Assembly: GCF_020873895.1 (NCBI RefSeq) | Contig: NZ_JAHWGT010000008.1 | Span: 62,001-126,000 of the forward strand | Origin: Streptomyces sp. DH12 | Lineage (GTDB): Bacteria > Actinomycetota > Actinomycetes > Streptomycetales > Streptomycetaceae | Length of the DNA: 64,000 nt | Reading direction: 5' to 3' | Part shown: positions 16,088 to 24,002 of the stretch, in pieces | Numbering within the stretch: position 1 is the first letter of the stretch | Layout of the letters: the number at the start of each line of letters is the position of its first letter | The notes under the pieces: generated by a model | What the model saw: the letters and a program-made list of their open reading frames with translations, nothing else | The model's database searches: none | Told to the model about the DNA's origin: nothing | Position numbers and translations under genes: made by a program

Positions 16088-16546
16088 TCAGAGGACCCCG
16101 CTGCCGTGCGGGGCGTACAGGTCGAGCAGCCGCTCCCGCGTCGCCTGCAACCGGTGGGACAGCACCTGTCCCACCCACTGCGTCAGCGCCAGCCCGAAGG
16201 GGGGCTCCGCCTCGCACAGCGCCCGCACCACCGCCGCGTCGAACTCGTACGCCCGCACCAGGCTCATCGCCTCCGCGCCGAGCTCCCACTCGTACGGCGG
16301 GAACAGCCACGACAGCCCCACGAGCTCGCCGTGGCCGAGCATCTCGATGACGGCGGGGCGGCGGCTGCCCGGCACCCGCGAGTCGAGGTTGACCGCGCCC
16401 GTGCGGACGACCCAGAACCGGTCCGCGGGCCGGTGCTCGTCGAAGACCCGCTCGCCCGGTTCGAACGACACCTCCTCGGCGAGGGCCAGCAGCCGCTCCC
16501 GGTGCGGGGCGGGCAGGGCGTTGATCCTGGGTGCTGTGGTGCTCAT
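16088..16546 (-). CDS. Lone cyclic-nucleotide-binding (Crp-like) domain, no HTH
   Basis: A 152-residue protein containing the beta-roll of Crp/Fnr regulators: FEPGERVFDEHRPADRFWVV, then VIEMLGHGELVGLSWLFPP, followed by the long C-helix region. It stops where Crp proteins would start their winged helix, so no DNA-binding part is present. The phosphate-binding cassette does not show the classic RGE-x-SA, so cAMP binding is doubtful. The start ATG has AGGAGG 5 bp upstream. It sits between the CBS-BON gene and a divergent HTH-PNPOx gene, whose HTH might supply DNA contact in trans. Confidence 0.85.
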   Translation of the reverse strand: MSTTAPRINALPAPHRERLLALAEEVSFEPGERVFDEHRPADRFWVVRTGAVNLDSRVPGSRRPAVIEMLGHGELVGLSWLFPPYEWELGAEAMSLVRAYEFDAAVVRALCEAEPPFGLALTQWVGQVLSHRLQATRERLLDLYAPHGSGVL

Positions 16547-16792
16547 GTGTACCTCCTGGTGGACCCGCGCACCAGCGTCGTCCGCGCCGCCGCCGAACGG
16601 CGGCGGCCCCGGGTGCGCCGGGCGCACGCCCCGCCCCCGTCCGCGCGTCCCGCCCGGTACGACGGTGTCTTTCGAGCCTACTCACCAACCGGCCGGTAGG
16701 CCCCGGCCGCGGACCACCGGCCCGCCGGACCCCGCGCCCGCCCCCGCCCCCGCCGCAGTGCGGGCGTCCGGCGGCGCGGCTAGCGTGAGGCC

Positions 16793-17476
16793 ATGTCCGG
16801 AGCCGAGCACCCGAGGAGCGGCATCGGCCGCCGCGTGGCCGCCCGCCGCGTGCAGCTCGGGCTGTCCCGCGAGGAGGTCGCCCTGCGCGCGGGGTCGGCC
16901 CCCGGCTACATCCAGTACCTGGAGGAGCAGGCGGCCACACCCGGCACGGGGTTCCTGCTGCGCCTCGCCGAGGCCCTGGAGACCACCGCCGTCGCCCTCG
17001 CCGACGGCACCGGCGGCCTGCCGCCCGGCGTAGGGCGCGGGATCCTCCACCCGGAGCTCGTCGAACTGAGCCCCGCCCAGTGCTGGACGCTGCTCGGCAC
17101 CCACGGGGTGGGCCGGGTCGCCGTCACGACCCGCGAGGGACCGGCGATCCTGCCCGTCAACTACCTCGTCGCCCGTGGCGAGGTGGCGTTCCGTACCTCC
17201 TCCGAAGCCCTCCCGGCCGGGGCCGAGGGCACGGAGGTCGCCTTCGAGGCGGACCACATCGACGAGGCGTTCAGCCGGGGCTGGAGCGTCCTCCTCGTCG
17301 GCGAGGCCCACGCCGTCACCGAGCCCGGCGCGGTCCGCGAACTGGCCGAGAGGGCGCACGGCACGCCGTGGGCCGACGACGGGCGCGACCTGTGGGTCGC
17401 GCTCACGCCCCACCGGGTCGGCGGGCGGCGTTTGGAGGTCCGGCACGGCGACGACGAGCCGGTCCGCGACGCCTGA
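16793..17476 (+). CDS. XRE-HTH fused to PNPOx-like flavin-binding split barrel
   Basis: A 227-residue fusion. Residues 11-65 are an XRE helix-turn-helix (RVQLGLSREEVALRAGSAPG, IQYLEEQAATPGTGFLLRLA). Residues 80-215 are a pyridoxamine-phosphate-oxidase-like split barrel (HGVGRVAVTTREGPAILPVNY, GWSVLLVGEAHAV, WVALTPHRVGGRRLE). Such fusions bind FMN or F420-like cofactors or heme and are candidates for redox-responsive repressors; the mycobacterial dormancy clusters contain split-barrel proteins too. The ATG at 16793 lacks a strong ribosome site. It is divergent from the lone cyclic-nucleotide domain gene, with a shared 246-bp promoter region. Confidence 0.88.
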   Translation: MSGAEHPRSGIGRRVAARRVQLGLSREEVALRAGSAPGYIQYLEEQAATPGTGFLLRLAEALETTAVALADGTGGLPPGVGRGILHPELVELSPAQCWTLLGTHGVGRVAVTTREGPAILPVNYLVARGEVAFRTSSEALPAGAEGTEVAFEADHIDEAFSRGWSVLLVGEAHAVTEPGAVRELAERAHGTPWADDGRDLWVALTPHRVGGRRLEVRHGDDEPVRDA

Positions 17477-17596
17477 CGGCACGGGGCCGGGAAAGGTCCG
17501 TGCGAGCGGGCCCCTGGCGGGTACCCGGTGCGGGCGGCCGGGCGTCACCCGGCTCGGCAGCCCGCACCAGCAGGACGAGGACCGGAGGTGGTCGCG

Positions 17597-17944
17597 ATGG
17601 CGCCCGGCATGGACGAGGGCCGCCTGCTCGCCGAGATCGAGCGGCTCCTCGCACGCGAGGACCCCGAGCTCGACGCCCGGATGTCGGCCCTCGGCAGGCA
17701 GCTGACCGGCGATCCGTACGACCACGCCGGGCCCCCGGCCGACCTCCCGCCCGACTGTCCGGCCGTCGGGCCGGGGCCGGACGGCCCGGTCCGACGCGAC
17801 TGGCGCAAGGTCGCCTTCCTCGTGGCCGTCGTCGTGGCGGTGGTGGGACTGGTCCTCACCGCGGTGCTGACGCAGCCCGCCGACCCGGGTACCGACCCGG
17901 CACCCCCGCCCGCGCCGCCCGCAGGGGCGCCCCTCCAGCCGTGA
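17597..17944 (+). CDS. DUF3040-like membrane protein
   Basis: A 115-residue single- or double-pass protein. The N-terminus EGRLLAEIERLLAREDPEL matches the DUF3040 opening. A basic RRDWRK precedes one hydrophobic helix, VAFLVAVVVAVVGLVLTAVL (about 75-94), and a Pro-rich tail. The start ATG has GGAGG 8 bp upstream. It follows HTH-PNPOx by 120 bp on the same strand. Its function is unknown. Confidence 0.8.
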   Translation: MAPGMDEGRLLAEIERLLAREDPELDARMSALGRQLTGDPYDHAGPPADLPPDCPAVGPGPDGPVRRDWRKVAFLVAVVVAVVGLVLTAVLTQPADPGTDPAPPPAPPAGAPLQP

Positions 17945-18102
17945 CCGGCCCGAGGGTCGGAGGCCGCGCGCGGCCTCCGACCCCGGCGGCGGCCCCCACC
18001 CCGCCGCGGCGGCCGCAGGCCACGACCGGCCGGTGACCCCCGCCGCCCGGTGACTGCCGCCCCCCCGCCCGGCGACTCGGCCCGTCCGCCGGCCGCCCGC
18101 CG
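17945..18102. other. Non-coding gap between convergent genes
   Basis: 158 bp of GC-rich sequence with no good reading frame. It includes the weak dyad GGTCGGAGGCCGCGCG / CGCGCGGCCTCCGACC (overlapping, around 17954-17980), a likely bidirectional terminator. Confidence 0.45.
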
Positions 18103-18363
18103 TCACATCCCGGCCGGGGCGCCGCCTTCGGCTCCGCCGGCCGGCTCCGCCTGGGGACCGTCCGGCAGGCCGGGCAGCAGCAGGAGCAGGTCCGGCACCC
18201 CGCAGACCCGTACGTACGGCGACAGCCCCGCCAGCACCGCCATGACCTCCGGGCGGGCACCCGCCGCGCGGGCCGCCGCGCACAGCCCGTCCCTGCCGAC
18301 CCAGCCCGAACCGAACGCCCCCCGGGTACAGGCGGTGATCTCCTGCCGCGTCACCCTCGTCAT
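18103..18363 (-). CDS. DUF2795-like small protein with Leu-rich tail
   Basis: An 86-residue protein beginning MTRVTRQEITACTRGAFGSG. Its helical layout is the same as that of the DUF2795 protein encoded on the other strand at 18710 (TRTEIADHLSAVFANG, then ARPEV and VLEGLP). Here the corresponding pieces are RQEITACTRGAFGSG, ARPEV and VLAGLS, so the pair are paralogues. The C-terminus has a Leu run (PDLLLLLPGLP) and ends in Gly/Ala. The two genes are divergent with 346 bp between them. Function unknown. Confidence 0.7.
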   Translation of the reverse strand: MTRVTRQEITACTRGAFGSGWVGRDGLCAAARAAGARPEVMAVLAGLSPYVRVCGVPDLLLLLPGLPDGPQAEPAGGAEGGAPAGM

Positions 18364-18544
18364 GGCTGCCGTCCTCCCGCTCCGTCCACCCGCCGTCACC
18401 GGCCGCGATCGTACCGTCACACCGAGCGCGCGCACCCGCCCTTCCGGCCGGGCGCCGGTGAACGGCGCGGGGCGGGCGCACGGCGTCCCCGCGACCTCGC
18501 GGGGAATTGCCCGGAGCGCCCCCGCGCAGCGGTCCGACAGCGCG

Positions 18545-18572
18545 TTCGAGGGCCCCTCCGCTGCGCTAGATT
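18545..18572 (+). promoter_or_regulatory. Candidate HrdB-type promoter for DUF2795 gene
   Basis: TTCGAG (18545-18550), a 16-bp spacer and TAGATT (18567-18572). The -10 is a good match for the principal sigma factor and the -35 is moderate. The leader to the ATG at 18710 would be about 130 nt. Confidence 0.5.
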
Positions 18573-18709
18573 GGTGCCGCGCCGACACCCCGCGCCCCGC
18601 AGGCCCGGGGAGGCGCCCGAGCCGCCCCGGGCGGCCGCGCCGACCGCTTCGCGACACCCCGCCGTACCCACGCCGCCGACCTCTTCGCGCGCTCACACCT
18701 GGGGGAGCC

Positions 18710-18916
18710 ATGGCAGACGACGTCACCCGCACCGAGATCGCCGACCACCTGTCCGCCGTCTTCGCCAACGGGGCGCTGACCCGCAGCGACCTGCTGATCG
18801 CCGCCGCCTCGGCCCGCCCGGAGGTCCGCGCGGTCCTGGAGGGCCTGCCCGACCGCCGCTACACGGAGCTGCGGCAGGTGTGGGAGGACCTCCCGGCGCT
18901 CCCCGTCGGCCCCTGA
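18710..18916 (+). CDS. DUF2795 small protein
   Basis: A 68-residue protein: TRTEIADHLSAVFANG, then LTRSDLLIAAASARPEVRAV and YTELRQVWEDLP. It is a paralogue of the 18103 product and related to the 23042 product. GGGGGAG lies directly before the ATG. DUF2795 proteins are small helical actinomycete proteins of unknown role, often next to stress or regulatory genes. Confidence 0.85.
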   Translation: MADDVTRTEIADHLSAVFANGALTRSDLLIAAASARPEVRAVLEGLPDRRYTELRQVWEDLPALPVGP

Positions 18917-18991
18917 CCGGGGCGCCCCCCAGGCGGTGTCCCGTCGATCATGCCGGGCGCCGTGGCCCAGGCGGGACTTTCCGGACAGGGC

Positions 18992-19276
18992 CTAGCGCCG
19001 GGCCCGGTGGGCGGCCTCGGCGACGTCCCGGACGCGCGAGGGCGGCAGCCGCAGCAAGTACACAGTCCGGCCCAGGACCGCGCGGACGCAGCCGCGGGGC
19101 ACGTACCACGGCTCCGCGAGCCGCACCTCGGCCAGGGGCGCGCTGTCGATCTCGCTGCCCCGGCTGTTGAGCAGCGTCAGCCGCCCCCCGGCCACCCGGA
19201 CCCGCCCGGCCGTCGTCAACTGGCGCCACCCCCGCCGGATGAGCACGCCCCGCTCCTCGAACTCACGCTTGGCCAC
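18992..19276 (-). CDS. Small basic protein of unknown function
   Basis: I do not recognise this 94-residue, arginine-rich protein. It begins MAKREFEERGVLIRRGWRQL, then alternates beta-like segments (GRVRVAGGRLTLLNSRGSEI, PLAEVRLAEPWY), suggesting a small beta-barrel or PH-like fold, and ends in Arg-rich helix. It is an isolated minus-strand gene between plus-strand genes. The reading frame has the third-position G+C bias expected of coding sequence. Confidence 0.6.
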   Translation of the reverse strand: MAKREFEERGVLIRRGWRQLTTAGRVRVAGGRLTLLNSRGSEIDSAPLAEVRLAEPWYVPRGCVRAVLGRTVYLLRLPPSRVRDVAEAAHRARR

Positions 19277-19529
19277 GCTCCGTGCCCCCAGTCCCCACCG
19301 TCGGCCCTGCGGGGACCATACCCGCGCCAGGACGGCGGGAAATGCACCCTCGGCACGTCATCGCCGGAGCACCCCGCGCCCGCGTCGACGCCCACCGGCG
19401 GCGCGGGGCGCCGGCGCCCAGCGGAGCGAGACGTGCCGGATGGCACCGTTGGTCCCCCTGATCTGGCGCCGGACGAGGGGGACAGTGTTACAAATAGGCG
19501 TGGCCGCATTCACAGACCGGTTCCGGGGC

Positions 19530-22265
19530 GTGTCGGTCCGGTCACTGGCCGAAAGGCTTCCCCGCAGCGTCGCCGGGCAGGTGTTCGCCCTCCAGGTGAC
19601 GCTGATCGTGCTGCTGGTGCTCGGCGCCGTCCTCGCCCTGCTCCTCCAGTCGCGGTACGACGGCGACCGCGAGGCCCGCAACCGGTCCGTCGCCGTGGCC
19701 GAGACCTTCGCCCACTCCCCGGGACTGCTGGAGGCGCTGGAGGCATCCGCCCCGTCCCGGGAGCTCCAGCCGCTCACGGAGACCGCCCGCAGGCGGGCGG
19801 GCGTGGACTTCATCGTCGTCATGGACACCGACGGCACCCGCTACACCCACCCCCAGCCCGAACGGATCGGGCAGCGCTTCGTCGGCACCATCGAGCCGTC
19901 CCTCGCCGGTGAGGTCCTCACCGAACGCGTCCAAGGGCCGCTCGGCGACGAGGTGCAGGCCGTCGTCCCGGTCACCGACGCGGACGGCGAGGTCGTCGCC
20001 CTCGTCTCCGCCGGGCTCAAGGTCGACAACGTCACCGGCGTCGTCAACCGCCAGCTGCCCGTCATCCTCGGCACCAGCGCCGCCGGGCTGGCCGTCGCGA
20101 CCGCCGGCTCGGCCCTCGTCACCAGGCGCCTGCGCCGCCAGACCCACGGCCTGGGCCCCTCCGAGATGACCCGGATGTACGAGCACCACGACGCGGTCCT
20201 GCACGCGGTCCGCGAGGGCGTCGTCATCGTCGGCGGCGACGGCCGCCTCGTCCTCGCCAACGACGAGGCCGTCCGGCTCCTGAAGCTCCCGCCCGGGGCC
20301 GAGGGCCGGCCCGCCTCCGAGCTGCCCGGCCTCGACCCCCGGATCGCCGAGCTGCTCGCGTCCGGACGGCCCGCCACCGACGAGGTCGTGCCCGCCGCCG
20401 GCCGGCTCCTCGCCGTCAACCAGCGCCTCACCCACCCCTACGGCGGCCCGGGCGGCACCGTCGTCACCATCCGCGACACCACCGAGCTGCGCGCCCTCAC
20501 CGGCCGCGCCCAGGTCGCCCGCAAACGGCTCAACCTGCTGTACGACGCCGGCGTGGGCATCGGCACCACCCTCGACGTGGGCCGCACCGCCGAGGAACTC
20601 GCCGAGGTCGCCGTGCCGCGCTTCGCCGACTACGTCACCGTCGACCTCGCCGACCCCGTGCTGCGCGGCGAGGAACCCACCGGCACCGGCACCGAGATGC
20701 GCCGCACCGCCTCGCGCGGCATCCGCGAGGACCACCCGCTGTACGCGGTCGGCCGGATGATCGCCTTCGTCCCGTCCACGCCGCAGGCCCGGGGCTTCGG
20801 CTCCGGCCGCGCCGAGCTGGTCCCCGACCTGTCCCGCGCGCCCGGCTGGCAGGCGCAGGACCCGGAGCGGGCGGGGCAGATCGTGGCGTACGGCATCCAC
20901 TCCCTGATCACCGTGCCGCTCAAGGCCCGGGGGGTGGTCCTCGGCGTCGCCAACTTCTGGCGCTCGGAGAAGCCGGAGCCCTTCGAGGACGAGGACGTCA
21001 CGCTCGCCGAGGAACTGGTCGCCCGCGCCGCCGTCGCCATCGACAACGCCCGCCGCTACACGCGCGAGCACGCCATGGCCGTCACCCTCCAGCGCAGCCT
21101 GCTGCCGCGGGCGCTGCCCGAGCAGAGCGCCGTGGAGGTCGCCCACCGCTACCTGCCCGCCCAGTCCGGCGTCGGCGGCGACTGGTTCGACGTGATCCCG
21201 CTGCCCGGCAGCCGGGTCGCCCTCGTCGTCGGCGACGTCGTCGGGCACGGGCTCCACGCCGCCGCCACCATGGGCCGGCTGCGCACCGCGGTCCACAACT
21301 TCTCCACCCTCGACCTGCCGCCCGACGAACTCCTCGGCCGGCTCGACGACCTGGTGGGCCGCATCGACCAGGACGAGGCCGACGCGGGCCAGGGCGGCCC
21401 CGACGCCGGCGCCGGGATGACCGGCGCCACCTGCCTGTACGCCGTCTACGACCCGGTGACGCGGCGGTGCGCGCTCGCGCGGGCCGGGCACCCCATGCCC
21501 GCGCTGGTCCACCCCGGCGGCCACGTCGAGTACCCCGACATGCCGGTGGGCCCGCCGCTGGGGCTGGGCGGCATCCCGTACGAGACGGCAGAGCTGGAGC
21601 TGACCGAGGGGAGCCAGCTGGTCTTCTACACCGACGGGCTCATCGAGGAGCGGACCCGCGACATCGACGTCGGCCTGGACCTGCTGCGGCGGGCCCTCGC
21701 CCCGCCCGACGGCGTCGACCGCACCCCCGAGGAGAGCTGCCGGGCCGTGCTCGACGCCCTCCTGCCCGCCCACCCCAAGGACGACGTCGCGCTCCTCATC
21801 GCCCGGACCCGCTCCCTCGGCCCCGACCGCGTCACCGACTGGGACGTGCCCTTCCACCCCGGCGCGGTCGCCGGAATGCGGGCCGCCGCCGCCGAGCAGC
21901 TCGCCGCCTGGGGCCTGGACGACGCGGCCTTCACCACCGAGCTGATCCTCAGCGAACTCATCACCAACGCCATCCGCTACGGCACCGCCCCGGTCCACGT
22001 GCGCCTCATCCACGACCGCGTCCTCACCTGCGAGGTCTCCGACGGCAGCAGCACCTCGCCGCACCTGCGGTACGCGGCCACCACCGACGAGGGCGGCCGG
22101 GGGCTGTTCCTCGTCGCCCAGCTCTCCGAGCGGTGGGGGACCCGCTACACCGGGCAGGGCAAGGTCATCTGGGCCGAGCAGCAACTGACCGGACCGGGCG
22201 CCGCGTTCGGCGCGGGGCGCGGAGCGGAGTTCTTCCTCGACACCTTCGACGCCGACCCCCTCTAG
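19530..22265 (+). CDS. Membrane sensor SpoIIE-type PP2C phosphatase with anti-sigma-like kinase domain
   Basis: Large signalling protein of about 911 residues. A first TM helix (GQVFALQVTLIVLLVLGAVL) precedes a periplasmic PAS/Cache sensor of about 130 residues (GVDFIVVMDTDGTRYTHP is the CitA/DcuS-like signature). A second TM follows (LGTSAAGLAVATAGSALV), then a cytosolic PAS (DAVLHAVREGVVIVGGDGRL), a GAF, a SpoIIE PP2C domain (GVGGDWFDVIPLPGS, VVGDVVGHGLHAAATMGRLR, YTDGLIEERTRDID) and a C-terminal HATPase anti-sigma domain (ELILSELITNAIRYG). Such proteins dephosphorylate anti-anti-sigma factors. I chose GTG 19530, just before the first TM. ATG 19440 and GTG 19500 are alternatives; the former would put a TTA codon at position 17. 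Confidence 0.9.
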   Translation: MSVRSLAERLPRSVAGQVFALQVTLIVLLVLGAVLALLLQSRYDGDREARNRSVAVAETFAHSPGLLEALEASAPSRELQPLTETARRRAGVDFIVVMDTDGTRYTHPQPERIGQRFVGTIEPSLAGEVLTERVQGPLGDEVQAVVPVTDADGEVVALVSAGLKVDNVTGVVNRQLPVILGTSAAGLAVATAGSALVTRRLRRQTHGLGPSEMTRMYEHHDAVLHAVREGVVIVGGDGRLVLANDEAVRLLKLPPGAEGRPASELPGLDPRIAELLASGRPATDEVVPAAGRLLAVNQRLTHPYGGPGGTVVTIRDTTELRALTGRAQVARKRLNLLYDAGVGIGTTLDVGRTAEELAEVAVPRFADYVTVDLADPVLRGEEPTGTGTEMRRTASRGIREDHPLYAVGRMIAFVPSTPQARGFGSGRAELVPDLSRAPGWQAQDPERAGQIVAYGIHSLITVPLKARGVVLGVANFWRSEKPEPFEDEDVTLAEELVARAAVAIDNARRYTREHAMAVTLQRSLLPRALPEQSAVEVAHRYLPAQSGVGGDWFDVIPLPGSRVALVVGDVVGHGLHAAATMGRLRTAVHNFSTLDLPPDELLGRLDDLVGRIDQDEADAGQGGPDAGAGMTGATCLYAVYDPVTRRCALARAGHPMPALVHPGGHVEYPDMPVGPPLGLGGIPYETAELELTEGSQLVFYTDGLIEERTRDIDVGLDLLRRALAPPDGVDRTPEESCRAVLDALLPAHPKDDVALLIARTRSLGPDRVTDWDVPFHPGAVAGMRAAAAEQLAAWGLDDAAFTTELILSELITNAIRYGTAPVHVRLIHDRVLTCEVSDGSSTSPHLRYAATTDEGGRGLFLVAQLSERWGTRYTGQGKVIWAEQQLTGPGAAFGAGRGAEFFLDTFDADPL

Positions 22266-22276
22266 ACGAGGCAGGC

Positions 22277-23008
22277 ATGTTCACCCCCACCGGACCGACC
22301 GCCGCGGAGCTGGCCGTGCAGGCGCTCTCCTCCACGCGGCGGGGGTACGACCTGCTCGCCCCGAAATTCGACCGGACGCCCTTCCGCACACCGCCGCAGG
22401 TGCTCGACGCGGTGGCGGACGCCCTGCGCCCGCTCGGCCCGTTCCGGTCCGGGCTCGACGTGTGCTGCGGGACCGGGGCCGGCGTCTCCGTCCTGCGGGG
22501 ACTGTGCGGCGAGCGGGTGACCGGGGTGGACTTCAGCGCGGGGATGCTCGCCCGCGCCCGCGCCACGGCCCCGCCCCGACCGGGCCGCCCGGACGCCGCG
22601 TGGGTACGGGCCGACGCGCGGGCGCTGCCGTTCCGGGAGGCGTTCGACCTCGCGGTGAGCTTCGGCGCGTTCGGACACTTCGTGCCCGCCGAGCGGCCGG
22701 GGCTCTTCGCGGGGGTCCGCGCCGTGCTGCGGCCCGGCGGGCGGTTCGCCTTCCCCGTGGCGGCGCCGCCCCGCCCGGGCTCGGCGGCGTACTGGGCGCT
22801 GTGGGGCTTCGACGCGGCGATGCGGGTGCGCAACGCCCTGTGGCGGCCGCCCTTCGTCATGTACTACCGGACCTTCCGGCTCCCGGAGGTACTGGCGGAC
22901 CTGGAGCGGGCCGGCTTCGCCGCGGAGCTGCTGCCGCTGCCGGCCCTCGGGTCCCGCGCGGACGGCGCGCCGCGCTGCCGCCTGGTCGTGGCGCGCCGCC
23001 CCGGCTGA
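22277..23008 (+). CDS. Class I SAM-dependent methyltransferase
   Basis: A 243-residue Rossmann-fold methyltransferase. Motif I is LDVCCGTGAGVSVL; the acidic end of strand 2 is VTGVDFSAGML, and motif IV lies near DLAVSFGAFGHF. A C-terminal insert with AAYWALWGFDAAMRVRN and PPFVMYYRTFRLPEV is typical of small-molecule methyltransferases of streptomycetes. It begins 11 bp after the SpoIIE stop, so co-transcription is likely. The substrate is unknown. Confidence 0.85.
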   Translation: MFTPTGPTAAELAVQALSSTRRGYDLLAPKFDRTPFRTPPQVLDAVADALRPLGPFRSGLDVCCGTGAGVSVLRGLCGERVTGVDFSAGMLARARATAPPRPGRPDAAWVRADARALPFREAFDLAVSFGAFGHFVPAERPGLFAGVRAVLRPGGRFAFPVAAPPRPGSAAYWALWGFDAAMRVRNALWRPPFVMYYRTFRLPEVLADLERAGFAAELLPLPALGSRADGAPRCRLVVARRPG

Positions 23009-23041
23009 CGCGGGGGCGGCGCGGCGCGGGTGGGACCGGTG

Positions 23042-23233
23042 TCAGGAACCTCTGCCGACCTCCTTGTTCACGGCGGCGGGGGAGTCGTACTCCTTGTCCG
23101 GCATGGACTTCAGCGCGTCCACGACCTTCTCGCTGGCGCCGTGCTGCTCCGCCTGCCGGACGATCTCGTCCTTGGAGGCCGGGTAGCTGACGCCGCCCAG
23201 GTTCTTCTGCATCTCGATGGGGTTCACAGCCAT
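23042..23233 (-). CDS. DUF2795 small protein
   Basis: A 63-residue protein starting MAVNPIEMQKNLGGVSYPAS and continuing ASEKVVDALKSMPDKEYDSP, a clear match to the common DUF2795 form. It is the third DUF2795-type gene within 5 kb. It is read opposite to the methyltransferase (34-bp gap between stops) and divergent from the DUF5133 gene. Confidence 0.88.
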   Translation of the reverse strand: MAVNPIEMQKNLGGVSYPASKDEIVRQAEQHGASEKVVDALKSMPDKEYDSPAAVNKEVGRGS

Positions 23234-23467
23234 GGCCGCCGAGTACCACCGGCACGGTCGGCCACACCTCGCGGCGCTCCGCAGGGCGAAGCCATCACGG
23301 TTGCATCACAATGTCGTGTGAAGGTCGGTCAGTGCGGGCATATCCCGCGCGGGGGCGGTGCCCCGCGCCCGGGAGCGCCGCCGTCACCCGACCTCATCGC
23401 AAGGCCCCCGGGAGACGTGCGTCGCCGTCCTCCCTCACCCCATGGCGTCGGAAAGGCAGGTACGCCC

Positions 23468-23677
23468 ATGCTGTTGGCGCATCCCGCTGTGCTTCGCGAA
23501 CTCGTGGCCCGGTACGAATCCCTCTGCGCCGCCGCGCAGGAGCGCGCCATCGCGCCGGATCTGCAACGCCGCCTGGAGGACGTGACGTACACGCTGTGCG
23601 TGACCACCGGGACCCGGCAGCTGGAGCACGCGCTGGCGGCCGCCCGCGCCAGGCTCGCCGCGACGGCGGCCGGCTGA
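23468..23677 (+). CDS. DUF5133 small protein
   Basis: A 69-residue helical protein: MLLAHPAVLRELVARYESLC, then RLEDVTYTLCVTTGTR and ALAAARARLAA. It matches the DUF5133 family of streptomycetes, found beside regulators and stress genes and of unknown function. The ATG at 23468 is preceded by GAAAGGCAGG. A strong hairpin follows the stop. Confidence 0.85.
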   Translation: MLLAHPAVLRELVARYESLCAAAQERAIAPDLQRRLEDVTYTLCVTTGTRQLEHALAAARARLAATAAG

Positions 23678-23688
23678 GGTGAGGGTTC

Positions 23689-23722
23689 GGCGGCCCCGGC
23701 CCAGGGGTAGACCGGGGCCGCC
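23689..23722 (+). terminator. 11-bp hairpin terminator after DUF5133
   Basis: GGCGGCCCCGG and CCGGGGCCGCC pair perfectly around a 12-nt loop, starting 11 bp after the stop. Confidence 0.8.
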
Positions 23723-24002
23723 ACGGGTGTCCGCAGGGGAGAGCGGAGCACCCGGTGACGAACACGAGGGCGGCGCGAGGAGGGAGCGCCGCCCCGCCGT
23801 GTTCGGTCAGCGGGCACCGCGTGGCGCCTATCGGTGCCGCGGTGTCGTGCGAGCAGTAAATATATATACCGTTGAGTAAGCAAGGGCATGAAAAATTTCA
23901 TGCTCGCCGATGGCCGAAAAAAGCCGGCGCCGCCCTAGCGTGCCAGGCCCACCGGGACACCCGCCGGAGCACCGGACGGAGCCGTCCGCGCACCGGCCGC
24001 CC
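23723..24002. promoter_or_regulatory. Intergenic region with AT-rich island and 18-bp palindrome
   Basis: There is no gene here. Around 23857-23903 the composition drops sharply in G+C (TAAATATATATACC, then AAAAATTT), exceptional for this chromosome. It contains GCATGAAA-AA-TTTCATGC (23886-23903), two perfect 8-bp arms with a 2-bp centre, of the kind bound by RpiR/MurR-type repressors. The neighbouring RpiR gene ends at 24003, so the site is at its 3' side, not its promoter. Confidence 0.55.

Noticed and set aside
19440-19529. Upstream ATG start for the first phosphatase
   Set aside because: It would include a TTA and an ATA codon in an AT-rich, promoter-like stretch; a later GTG places the TM helix normally. 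Kept as a finding because it is not excluded.
23290-23325. TCACA-N6-TGTGA inverted repeat near 23300 as a Crp site
   Set aside because: Crp sites have the order TGTGA-N6-TCACA; this has the opposite order and weak context.
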